From Bacillus sp. FJAT-45037 (GTDB taxonomy: Bacteria > Bacillota > Bacilli > Bacillales > Bacillaceae_D), in assembly GCF_002797325.1 (NCBI RefSeq), contig NZ_KZ454938.1, positions 1-43,311 on the forward strand: DNA of 43,311 bases, given 5' to 3'. Below the pieces are notes generated by a model. It ran no database searches. It saw nothing but the letters and a program-made list of their open reading frames with translations, and was not told the origin of the DNA. Positions 28,185 to 34,998 of this stretch are shown here, one piece after another; positions within the stretch are counted from its first letter, which is position 1, and every line of letters starts with the position of its first letter. The position numbers and the translations under genes were made by a program.

Positions 28185-29186
28185 TTGAAGAAATTAATGT
28201 TTATATTCATGACCATTTTCTTCGTTGGGTTAAATTCCTCTAAAGTCGATGCGGTTTTTACAAGTGAAGCATCTTTCAGTTCAAATTTCATAAAAACTGC
28301 AACGACAGCGGAATTACTAGAGTACACTATTACCGATATACAATACAAAGAGAGAGGAACAGTTCTTGCTAATTTGAATTTACACAATAAAATTAATAAT
28401 TCAATTCCTATAGAAATCAAGGCCTTAAACATAGTAACTAGTCAGAATAGTTTCTCTCTATCTCCAAATTCTTCTGAAACTATTAAACTGGAACTAGTAG
28501 TTCCCAATGGTCAATTTGAGAAGGTTAATAACAATTTACAACTGATTGGATTTTCTGGTGGGTATATTAATGATGCCATCACTCTAGAATTGGATGAGAA
28601 AATTTTGGTATATGCAGAAGAAGTAGAGGAAGTGCTACCAGAAATAAGTCAAACTAAAGACGGTGCTATTAGTAGTGACGGTGAGTTTAACGAAGTTACT
28701 AATAATGAAGCATCAACGAATGCACCATATTTAAATGAGGAAAAATTAAGCTTAGAAAAATTATCTTCGACTGAACAAGAAACAGAAAGTACAAATAGTG
28801 AAATCGCAGAAATCGATCAAGATAATGAAATAGTAAAGGAACAAGAAGAAACTCTTTTATTATCAAGCGTTTCATTAGATGACCGAGGTAGTGATGAAGC
28901 AGAGAAGCCGTCATGTTCTTTTGGTGATGTTACAAAGGGAAGTAATGAGGGTATAAATAGTGAAGAAATAGACGAAAAAATACTTGAAGAAGAAGCAAAG
29001 ACTGGTGACTGTATCGGAGAAGAACCTGAAAAGGTCGAAGAAGAGCAGCAGAACACTAAAACAGAAGCTCTTGAAGAGAGTGCTATCCGAGAAAGTAAAG
29101 CGACGATTACAGAAGATAGCGAACTAAAAGAACCTTCAGAGCTAGAAAAAAACGAATTAAATAAAGAGTTACCAGGGAGTAAATAA
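28185..29186 (+). CDS. Secreted SipW-type substrate with long acidic C-terminal tail
   Basis: 333 residues from TTG 28185, which follows AAAGGGGGGAA; upstream in-frame codons back to 28134 lie in the terminator hairpin and are unlikely to be translated. Signal peptide to about VDA (21-23), then AVFTSEASFSSNFIKTATTA, which resembles the start of mature camelysin-type SipW substrates. Residues about 45-155 form a beta-type domain (LELVVPNG). From about 160 the chain is low-complexity and very rich in Glu, Ser, Thr and Asn, with two cysteines (SCSFGD and TGDCIGEE). No sorting motif or C-terminal helix. By position it may be a TapA-like accessory or anchor of the fibre. Confidence 0.7.
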   Translation: MKKLMFIFMTIFFVGLNSSKVDAVFTSEASFSSNFIKTATTAELLEYTITDIQYKERGTVLANLNLHNKINNSIPIEIKALNIVTSQNSFSLSPNSSETIKLELVVPNGQFEKVNNNLQLIGFSGGYINDAITLELDEKILVYAEEVEEVLPEISQTKDGAISSDGEFNEVTNNEASTNAPYLNEEKLSLEKLSSTEQETESTNSEIAEIDQDNEIVKEQEETLLLSSVSLDDRGSDEAEKPSCSFGDVTKGSNEGINSEEIDEKILEEEAKTGDCIGEEPEKVEEEQQNTKTEALEESAIRESKATITEDSELKEPSELEKNELNKELPGSK

Positions 29187-29217
29187 CACCTATATTTAAG
29201 GGTTATCTATTTTTTTA
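29183..29217 (+). terminator. Probable terminator of the island fibre genes
   Basis: Imperfect stem ATAACACC / AGGGTTAT followed by CTATTTTTTT. Confidence 0.5.
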
Positions 29218-29770
29218 GTGCAGTTAAAAGGTGTTGTTGATTTTGGATTCATTTCATTCTAATTTTCAACCGTTCAGTTCTAGAATGGCGTGTGAAGCTA
29301 CCGTTTCAAACGATGAGCCCGAAATTATTTGATATCAACAGTATCCTTTAACACATCCTTTAGCTTTATCCTAATAATACCAACTTAACAAAACTTTCAC
29401 ACTTAGTTTTCAAACATTTTAGGTTCTCCTTTTTTGCTTGTTTAGTATTCAATTAGATTGGGAGGTCAGACAACGATAAAAAATTGCACATCTAACAAAG
29501 ACAATTCCGGCTAAAGAAATATATATATTGCGTCAGAAACCACGTTTTACAGTGTTTATCGCAAAGGAAAGATTGAACACCATCGTGGGCGTAGCCTAAA
29601 GCCAACTCGAAGAAATCTCCTTAGTATAATAGGGGCAAACGGGGACACTTTTGGAATTAACAAAATAATGGACAAATTATCAATTAAGAAATCGGGACAA
29701 ATTAAGGATAAAATTATTTATTACACAATAGAATCTTAACATCTATTACAGTCCTTTAATCCAAAACGCA

Positions 29771-29789
29771 TTGCTAACATTTTGCTAAC
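29771..29789 (+). repeat. Right arm-type direct repeat pair
   Basis: TTGCTAAC and TTGCTAAC, GCTAAC units starting at 29773 and 29784, 11 bases apart as in the left pair. Confidence 0.65.
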
Positions 29790-29908
29790 GCAATCTAATG
29801 AAGAACGGTTAAATCCCGTTAAAGATTTCACAGTAAGATCTTAACAAAACCTTGAGATTCCGCACGTTTAGCACACCAGGTTAAAGATATTACACACTCC
29901 CACCATAG

Positions 29909-29925
29909 GGGCGGCATGATGTAAT
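29909..29925 (+). repeat. Right attachment-site core (attR)
   Basis: GGGCGGCATGATGTAAT, identical to the groEL 3' end at 20887-20903. Upstream of it the sequence is unrelated to groEL, so this is a displaced copy. Confidence 0.8.
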
Positions 29926-29991
29926 TCATGCCCTTATGAAGCCTTTAAATCGAGGGTTTCAGCTATTCTTGCTGGTTTTAAATGGGTCATT

Positions 29992-30008
29992 GACCACATT
30001 TTGGCCAC
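29992..30008 (+). repeat. Third arm-like repeat pair, outside the island
   Basis: GACCAC (29992-29997) and GGCCAC (30003-30008), 11 bases apart, 66 bases after the right core. The placement relative to the core copies that of the left GCTAAC pair, but the sequence differs. Confidence 0.4.
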
Positions 30009-30029
30009 GAACTAATACCTTTTTAGAAT

Positions 30030-30067
30030 AAGCTTCCCACAAGTTCATAAACTTGTGGGGAGCTTTT
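30030..30067 (+). terminator. Terminator, probably the original groEL terminator
   Basis: Stem AAGCTTCCCACAAGTT / AACTTGTGGGGAGCTT followed by TTTTT. If the island were absent it would lie about 105-145 bases after groEL. Confidence 0.8.
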
Positions 30068-30095
30068 TTAATTTCTATTAAACAAGAGATCATCT

Positions 30096-30132
30096 AAAAG
30101 CCTTCCCACACTGTGTGGAATGCTTTTTTTTG
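30096..30132 (+). terminator. Second hairpin terminator
   Basis: Imperfect stem AAGCCTTCCCACAC / GTGTGGAATGCTT followed by eight T. Confidence 0.7.
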
Positions 30133-30183
30133 TTTCAACTGTCTAGATAACGGGGACATATAATCTAAAAGGGAGATGACGAT

Positions 30184-30585
30184 ATGAGATATGAAGAATT
30201 TAAGATGAGTGTAGCTAATTCTAGGCCTGAGGATTGGTTGTTTGATCATGAGACAGGTGTGTATGTGTTTAAGGAGAATATTTCAATTACGATTGATTCA
30301 GATATTACCATCCCAAGCGAAGAATTGAATGAGGAATGGGTGTCAGTCTATGAAGATGAGATGGCTTATGAGAAATTCTTTAATCTTCGCTATAATGGAG
30401 TGGCCATCGAGAGATTCCATACGGTAGCAGTAGATGGATTTAGAGTCTTTATTCCTTATCCAGATAAAGAACGAATGACCATTACAGAAGAACAATATCG
30501 AATCGCAGATATTGTTAATCTTGTTTATAATGGAGCAGAATTATTAAATTACTTCGGACGGGGAGAATTGAAAGTGGTCATTTAA
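30184..30585 (+). CDS. Hypothetical protein, unknown function
   Basis: 133 residues, soluble, acidic, no signal peptide or membrane helix. Starts MRYEEFKMSVANSRPEDWLF; the mid region is rich in aromatic residues (EKFFNLRYNGVAIERFHTVA). Ribosome binding site GGGAGATGACG. Single gene between terminators. I do not recognise the family; the composition fits small Bacillus proteins of unknown role, and it could be a leftover of mobile DNA next to the island. Confidence 0.65.
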   Translation: MRYEEFKMSVANSRPEDWLFDHETGVYVFKENISITIDSDITIPSEELNEEWVSVYEDEMAYEKFFNLRYNGVAIERFHTVAVDGFRVFIPYPDKERMTITEEQYRIADIVNLVYNGAELLNYFGRGELKVVI

Positions 30586-30609
30586 GCATCCTTGGGGGTG
30601 CTTTATTTA
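30584..30609 (+). terminator. Terminator after the 133-residue gene
   Basis: Stem AAGCATCC / GGGTGCTT (G-T pair) with loop TTGG, then TATTTAT. Confidence 0.65.
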
Positions 30610-30707
30610 TGATTTAACGAAAGTACTTTTCTTTTTGACATTTTTCTGCAATTCATAAGATTAATCTTCTACACGAATGGGAAAAGTGAAGATAGGAGGG
30701 ATGAATA

Positions 30708-30887
30708 ATGAAAAGATATACGGTTACCTTTTATTTTAATGGTGGAGAAAGTGTCGTCTTTGAACTTGAAAGCGGATATGAATTGAATCAACAAATTGAT
30801 AAAATTCAAACGGCAACATGGTTTGATCACAAAAATCAATTTATAAATATGAATACCGTGACAAGATTTGAGATTGAGGAGCAATAA
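30708..30887 (+). CDS. Small hypothetical protein (59 residues)
   Basis: Starts MKRYTVTFYFNGGESVVFEL and ends VTRFEIEEQ. ATAGGAGGG lies seven bases before the ATG, and a consensus TTGACA at 30635-30640 with TAAGAT at 30656-30661 (15-base spacer) may be the promoter. A terminator follows. The alternating polar/aromatic pattern suggests a small beta-sheet protein. Function unknown; short enough to be missed by default gene finders. Confidence 0.7.
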   Translation: MKRYTVTFYFNGGESVVFELESGYELNQQIDKIQTATWFDHKNQFINMNTVTRFEIEEQ

Positions 30888-30916
30888 AAATCCATCTACA
30901 TAAAAATGTATGTTCC

Positions 30917-30950
30917 AAAGAAGTGTAGGCTGAGTCTACACTTCTTTTAT
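30917..30950 (+). terminator. Terminator after the 59-residue gene
   Basis: Stem AAGAAGTGTAG / CTACACTTCTT, loop GCTGAGT, then TTATTTAT. Confidence 0.85.
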
Positions 30951-31069
30951 TTATAGAAATTGGACAACGTGCGAGCAATTCAATGATGGATGAATAACAG
31001 AAGATGATCATATTCATTCCGCAATAGAATCAATCGTCGTTTAGATCGTTACAAGTTCCTTTCTTTAAA

Positions 31070-31111
31070 GAGAGAAGCACCCCTACACGCTGATGTAGGG
31101 GTGCTTCTCTC
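31070..31111. terminator. Strong hairpin between convergent small genes
   Basis: Perfect 18-base stem, arms GAGAGAAGCACCCCTACA and TGTAGGGGTGCTTCTCTC, loop CGCTGA. It lies 8 bases past the stop of the minus-strand gene at 31120-31272 and is probably its terminator. Confidence 0.75.
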
Positions 31112-31119
31112 GTAGCTAA

Positions 31120-31272
31120 TTAAAACATCGGGAACACGTATTGAATGAGGAACCATAATAGTCCAAAGAAAATAATAATATAGGCTGCGTATTTAATAAA
31201 AGTTGAAGCGACACGACTTGAATCATGTTTCTTCTCTACATGGCGTTCTTCTACATCAACATCTTTTCTCAT
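31120..31272 (-). CDS. Small membrane protein (50 residues), unknown function
   Basis: Starts MRKDVDVEERHVEKKH, a charged cytoplasmic part, followed by one hydrophobic helix (FIKYAAYIIIFFGLLWFLIQ) and end VFPMF. AAAGGAGGAG lies seven bases upstream of the ATG. Single-helix, likely cytoplasmic-membrane protein. No family recognised; the strong ribosome binding site and the tight terminator make it a credible gene. Confidence 0.7.
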   Translation of the reverse strand: MRKDVDVEERHVEKKHDSSRVASTFIKYAAYIIIFFGLLWFLIQYVFPMF

Positions 31273-31461
31273 GTATTACTCCTCCTTTAAAGGCTGTTTT
31301 CTTATTTACCTTATTTCCTTTCTTTTAAAAATTGAAACCTATTAATGGATAAGAAAAAATCTTCTACCCATAAAATAAATTTTGAAACGGGTAAAAGAGT
31401 TGTATTTTTTAGGTCCCAGCCAGGCTACATAGAGTACTTTTGGCTCCTTTTTTTTAGTTAG

Positions 31462-31487
31462 GTTTCGTTTTTAAGAAACGCGGGGAT
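31462..31487 (+). promoter_or_regulatory. SigB-type promoter of the small membrane protein gene
   Basis: AGGTTTCG (GTTTCG 31462-31467), 14-base spacer, GGGGAT (31482-31487), close to SigB AGGTTTAA-N14-GGGTAT. It lies 57 bases before the gene. The stretch 31273-31461 has no gene. Confidence 0.6.
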
Positions 31488-31544
31488 TTAGTAACTACAA
31501 GACAAAAATGAGATATAAAAAAACACGAAAGGTGATGAGCGAAT

Positions 31545-31688
31545 ATGTTATGGACAGTATTAGTGGTATTATTCGTATTATGGTTACTTGGATTTGCATT
31601 TGAAGTTGGTGGAGGACTTATTCACTTATTGTTAGTTGTGGCATTAGTTGTCTTCGTTCTTCAACTCTTAACAGGCAGAAGAGCATAA
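31545..31688 (+). CDS. Lmo0937-family small membrane protein
   Basis: 47 residues, mostly hydrophobic: two helices around a GGGLIH turn (LWLLGFAFEVGGGLIHLLLV). This matches the Lmo0937-type family of tiny stress-induced membrane proteins in Firmicutes. AAAGGTGATG precedes the ATG, and a SigB-type promoter fits the known stress control of the Listeria member. Function unknown. Confidence 0.8.
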   Translation: MLWTVLVVLFVLWLLGFAFEVGGGLIHLLLVVALVVFVLQLLTGRRA

Positions 31689-31690
31689 CG

Positions 31691-31728
31691 AAAGCAAGCG
31701 TTCTAAACATAGGACGCTTGCTTTTTTT
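31691..31728 (+). terminator. Terminator after the Lmo0937-type gene
   Basis: Stem AAAGCAAGCGTTCT / AGGACGCTTGCTTT (G-T pair), then TTTTT. Confidence 0.85.
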
Positions 31729-31786
31729 CATGGAATGATACGTTTTGGTCATCCTAAGAACAGTGAAGAAAAAGGAGTGATCAGAC

Positions 31787-32689
31787 ATGAGGAAAGTAAT
31801 TATATTTGTTAGTCTGTGCATCGTTGCATCTTTATGGCCAGTTGGAGTGAGCGCTAAAGAAGTAGTTTACCTAAATCATGAATTGCTCGTACAAGCAAAA
31901 GAACTAGCAAGAAAGCTAAATGAATCGACATTGATTATAGTCGACCTCAGAGAAGAGGGCTATCAAGAAGGTCATATTCCAGGCGCTATTCATTTAGATG
32001 TCAATGAACTAGTGGACCCTACCCATCCAATTGACGGTTATTTAATTCGACCAGAATCTTTTGAGCAGTTGATGAGTCAATTAGGAGTAGGAAATCATGA
32101 TGAGGTAATCGTCTACGATGACGGAAGAGATACAGCGGCAACGAGGATGTTTTATGCATTAGAGCTATACGGTCATCAGAACGTTAAAGTGTTAAATGGA
32201 GGCTATAAAGCTTGGTTAGCAGCTAGTGGCGATGAAGAAACGGGGACAATTATACCTAAAGAAACTAATTTTAAAGTGAAGAGTACGTTACCACTTGAAG
32301 TCGACAAAGACTATGTTCAATCAGCTATGAACCAACCTGGTAAAGTACTCCTTGATGTACGTTCGCATGATGAGTACACAGGAAAAGATGTTCGCGCAAA
32401 GCGAGGAGGTCATATTCCTTCTGCGGTTAACCTTGAATGGAACAAAGTACTAACAGATGGTGATGTGCCCGTATTTAAATCAGCGCAAGAAATTGAAGAG
32501 TTATTGCAAGAAATAGGAGTGAATAGAGAAATAGAAACGATCATCTACTGTCAGAAGGCGATGCGAGCGTCGCATATGTATTTCACGTTAAGATTGCTTG
32601 GTTTTGGACAACTAAAAATGTACGAAGGGTCATGGGAAGAGTGGGGGAATGATCCTGATACACCTATTACAGAAATGCAGTCGATGTAG
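31787..32689 (+). CDS. Exported sulfurtransferase with two rhodanese domains
   Basis: 300 residues. Signal peptide (about 1-23, ending VSA), then an N-terminal rhodanese domain (about 30-145, IIVDLREEGYQEGHIPGAI) whose active-site position is D (VYDDGRDTAATR), and a C-terminal catalytic domain with C255 in IIYCQKAMRASHM. This is the thiosulfate/3-mercaptopyruvate sulfurtransferase layout, acting outside the membrane. A few changes are seen in the first loop only. ATG preceded by AAAAAGGAGTG. Single gene. Confidence 0.88.
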   Translation: MRKVIIFVSLCIVASLWPVGVSAKEVVYLNHELLVQAKELARKLNESTLIIVDLREEGYQEGHIPGAIHLDVNELVDPTHPIDGYLIRPESFEQLMSQLGVGNHDEVIVYDDGRDTAATRMFYALELYGHQNVKVLNGGYKAWLAASGDEETGTIIPKETNFKVKSTLPLEVDKDYVQSAMNQPGKVLLDVRSHDEYTGKDVRAKRGGHIPSAVNLEWNKVLTDGDVPVFKSAQEIEELLQEIGVNREIETIIYCQKAMRASHMYFTLRLLGFGQLKMYEGSWEEWGNDPDTPITEMQSM

Positions 32690-32727
32690 GACACACAATC
32701 TCTCCTATATGATTATTTTATTAGCGA

Positions 32728-32756
32728 AAGGCGCCTAAGGTCTAGGTGTCTTTTAT
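32728..32756 (+). terminator. Weak terminator after the rhodanese gene
   Basis: Stem AGGCGCCTA / TAGGTGTCT with two G-T pairs, then TTTATT. Confidence 0.55.
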
Positions 32757-32837
32757 TGTATGAAGCTGGTCATGATTGCTGGTAGCGAGTAGACTAGAAG
32801 TAGAAAATCAATCTGAGAGTGTTTGAGGTGTTTCTTC

Positions 32838-33494
32838 ATGAGTATTGATGCAACTATATTAATTGTCGTAGCCGTAGAAGCTGAGAAAGATGCCATACTA
32901 AGAGGGTTAAATAGGGAGCAAGACAATGTGGACGTTTTAGTGGCTGGTGTTGGCATTGCTTCATCAGCAGCAAAGACCTCTCAAAAGCTAGCTGAACGTT
33001 CCTATTCACATGTCGTGAGTGCAGGTATAGCGGGTGGATTTATAGAACGAGCGCCAGTTGGGAGTGTCGTTGTTTCAAGTGAGATCATTCAGGCCGATTT
33101 TGGGGCGGATTCAGAAGAAGGGTTTCTTCCAATAGAAGAATTGGGATTTGGTAGCTCTATAATCTTAGTTCAGGCAGAAACACAGGACCGTCTCGTACAA
33201 GCATTAGAAGAAAGAAAGGTCACGGTCACAAGTGGACAGATCCTTACGCTATCCACGGTAACAGGCACACAGTATGCAACGGATCAATTAAACAAAAGGT
33301 ATCCACTAGCCGTTGCTGAGGCGATGGAAGGGTTTGGTGTGGCGACCGCCGCGTCTCTGTATAACATACCGGTGTTGGAAGTAAGGACAATTTCAAACCC
33401 AATTGGACCACGTGATAGAGAAGCGTGGAAGATCAAGGATGCGCTTGACCAATTAGAAATAGTAAGTAAAACCATTGTGGAGGTGTTAAGATGA
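32838..33494 (+). CDS. mqnB: Futalosine hydrolase
   Basis: 218 residues from ATG 32838, with GAGGTG seven bases upstream; an in-frame TTG at 32823 lacks a site. It cleaves futalosine to dehypoxanthine futalosine and hypoxanthine in the futalosine menaquinone pathway. Nucleosidase-phosphorylase fold: VVAVEAEKDAI near 8-18, VSAGIAGGF near 62-70, and VAEAMEGFGVATAA with the catalytic-site glutamate/methionine. It overlaps mqnD by ATGA, so the two are coupled. Confidence 0.9.
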   Translation: MSIDATILIVVAVEAEKDAILRGLNREQDNVDVLVAGVGIASSAAKTSQKLAERSYSHVVSAGIAGGFIERAPVGSVVVSSEIIQADFGADSEEGFLPIEELGFGSSIILVQAETQDRLVQALEERKVTVTSGQILTLSTVTGTQYATDQLNKRYPLAVAEAMEGFGVATAASLYNIPVLEVRTISNPIGPRDREAWKIKDALDQLEIVSKTIVEVLR

Positions 33495-34324
33495 AAATCG
33501 CATTTTCTCCTTGTCCAAATGACACATTTGTTTTTCACGCAGCGGTTCACGGATTGGTTCCGAACGTGCCTAAGCTTGATGTCACCTATGCGGACATTGA
33601 CAAGACCAATTATTGGGCCGCCGAAGGTAAAGGGCCAGAGATTCAAAAAATATCTTATGCAGCATTGCCTTGGGTATTAGACGACTATGCGCTTATCCCT
33701 TGTGGAGGAGCTTTAGGTCGAGGGTGTGGACCGTTGGTGCTAACAGTTGGAAACGATCAATCTCCAAAAGCCTTATCTGGAAAAAGAGTCGCCGTACCAA
33801 GTGAGCGTTCAACCGCGTATTTATTATTTAGACTTTGGGCATCGAAAGTAGTTCCAGGTGGTATAGGTGAAATTGTCGTCATGCCATTTCATGAAATAAT
33901 GCCTGCGGTTCGTGACGGGAAAATCGATGCCGGCCTAGTGATTCATGAGGCAAGATTCACGTATCAAGCATTTGATTTAAAGATGCTAGTCGATCTTGGA
34001 CAGTGGTGGGAAGAAGATACACAGTTACCGATCCCACTCGGGGCCATTGTTGCGCATCGTTCTTTAGACACGGTGGCAATAGAAAAATGGATCAGAGCAT
34101 CTGTTGAATATGCTTGGTCTAATCCGAAAGCATCGGAAGCGTATGTGATGGAACATGCACAAGAGCTTTCCAGAGAAGTCGCTAAATCTCATATTGATCT
34201 CTATGTTAATGATTTTACAAGGGATCTCGGTGATGCGGGATTTGATGCAGTAGCTAGTTTACTTGGACGAGCAGGCGCAGAAGGTCTTGTGCCAGAATTC
34301 GATCTAGGGTTATTACGTAAATAA
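33491..34324 (+). CDS. mqnD: 1,4-dihydroxy-6-naphthoate synthase
   Basis: 277 residues. It converts cyclic dehypoxanthine futalosine to 1,4-dihydroxy-6-naphthoate. Periplasmic-binding-protein fold with FSPCPNDTFVFHA at 5-17, IPCGGALGRGCGPLVL near 73-88 (distinguishing MqnD from MqnA), and DAGLVIHEARFTY. It overlaps mqnB by four bases. The other pathway genes (mqnA, mqnC, mqnE) are not in the window. Confidence 0.93.
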   Translation: MKIAFSPCPNDTFVFHAAVHGLVPNVPKLDVTYADIDKTNYWAAEGKGPEIQKISYAALPWVLDDYALIPCGGALGRGCGPLVLTVGNDQSPKALSGKRVAVPSERSTAYLLFRLWASKVVPGGIGEIVVMPFHEIMPAVRDGKIDAGLVIHEARFTYQAFDLKMLVDLGQWWEEDTQLPIPLGAIVAHRSLDTVAIEKWIRASVEYAWSNPKASEAYVMEHAQELSREVAKSHIDLYVNDFTRDLGDAGFDAVASLLGRAGAEGLVPEFDLGLLRK

Positions 34325-34332
34325 ACAGACAA

Positions 34333-34362
34333 GGACAGGTGAAATCTACCTGTTCTTTTTTT
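34333..34362 (+). terminator. Terminator of mqnB-mqnD
   Basis: Stem GGACAGGT / ACCTGTTC with loop GAAATCT, then seven T. Confidence 0.8.
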
Positions 34363-34383
34363 GATGTCAACCGAACAGAATCC

Positions 34384-34403
34384 TTAATTAAACGTTTGTT
34401 TAA
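34384..34403. promoter_or_regulatory. Palindromic operator 1 before the Gly/Tyr-rich gene
   Basis: TTAATTAAACGTTTGTTTAA, the same operator family as 12621-12640 and 12673-12692. It overlaps a candidate -35 (TTGTTT at 34396-34401). Confidence 0.75.
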
Positions 34404-34423
34404 TCCATATACAGGCCTAAATA
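34396..34423 (+). promoter_or_regulatory. Candidate promoter of the Gly/Tyr-rich gene
   Basis: TTGTTT (34396-34401, inside operator 1), 16-base spacer, TAAATA (34418-34423). It would give a leader of about 175 bases; 34456-34590 holds no other gene. Confidence 0.45.
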
Positions 34424-34435
34424 CGAACATACTTC

Positions 34436-34455
34436 TTAATTAAACGTTTGTTTAA
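34436..34455. promoter_or_regulatory. Palindromic operator 2 before the Gly/Tyr-rich gene
   Basis: TTAATTAAACGTTTGTTTAA, an exact second copy, centred 52 bases after operator 1, the same spacing as at the efflux pump. Confidence 0.75.
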
Positions 34456-34606
34456 GGTGAAGAAGACCCACATTTCCCTCTTTATACCCGTCACTCACCT
34501 AGATTATTCTGCATACCGTAAAGGGATGGTGAATTTTTAAATTGTTCAAGTGCCATTGTGTTCTTACTTAGAACATTTGGTTATTAATCATAAGGAGGAA
34601 TCAGGT

Positions 34607-34828
34607 ATGTACTCAAACGGAATGTATGATATGAGAAGGCCTTACGGTGGACGACCAGGATGGGGAGGGAGACCAGGATGGGGTGGACGGCGACCATATT
34701 GGGGCGGCGGTGCTTTTGCAGGAGGAGTGTTAGGTGGATTACTAGGAAGTGCTCTGTATCAACCCTATGGATACTACCCATATCCAGCACCTTATTATCC
34801 ATATTATCCGTACCCATACTATTATTAA
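34607..34828 (+). CDS. Gly/Tyr/Pro-rich small surface-type protein
   Basis: 73 residues from ATG 34607 with AAGGAGG eight bases upstream. Three parts: an Arg/Gly/Trp-rich start with two tandem RPGWGG units, a glycine-zipper-like hydrophobic stretch (AFAGGVLGGLLGSAL), and a tail of Tyr-Pro repeats ending YYPYPYYY. No signal peptide. The composition resembles spore-coat or envelope-associated small proteins of bacilli; function unknown. Its promoter shares the double operator with the efflux pump. Confidence 0.75.
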   Translation: MYSNGMYDMRRPYGGRPGWGGRPGWGGRRPYWGGGAFAGGVLGGLLGSALYQPYGYYPYPAPYYPYYPYPYYY

Positions 34829-34833
34829 TGTTC

Positions 34834-34866
34834 AGAAGAGCTGTTTGAGACAGCTCTTCTTTTCCT
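34834..34866 (+). terminator. Terminator after the Gly/Tyr-rich gene
   Basis: Stem AGAAGAGCTGT / ACAGCTCTTCT, loop TTGAG, then TTTCC. Confidence 0.8.
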
Positions 34867-34998
34867 ATCGATCTGTGGCTCATGTTGGTAAAGCAAATGT
34901 AACGTACATTTAGATGGATAGATGGTATGATAATGGAAGATACGATGATAACTATCGGTAAATTAGATTCTCAGTGAGTGCTGAATGGAGGATTGAAT

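Larger units (their letters stand above)
29218..30183. other. Gene-free stretch at the right end of the island
   Basis: Nearly 1 kb with no supportable gene. It holds the right arm repeats (29773-29789), the right core (29909-29925), a further arm-like pair (29992-30008) and two terminators. The scattered GGGACA and GGACAAATT words around 29640-29710 show no clear order. It looks like decayed mobile-element DNA. Confidence 0.6.

Noticed and set aside
29640-29720. Short recurring words GGGACA / GGACAAATT suggestive of a repeat array or CRISPR
   Set aside because: The units are neither evenly spaced nor palindromic, there are no spacers of constant length, and no cas gene is present in the window.
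31410-31455. GC-richer block AGGTCCCAGCCAGG...TGGCTCC with T-run, possibly a riboswitch or terminator
   Set aside because: The arms pair only over a few bases (AGCCA/TGGCT) and I recognise no aptamer; the SigB promoter right after it explains the region better.
34550-34606. Longer start for the Gly/Tyr-rich protein
   Set aside because: The extra codons contain the ribosome binding site AAGGAGG of the ATG at 34607 and have no site of their own.
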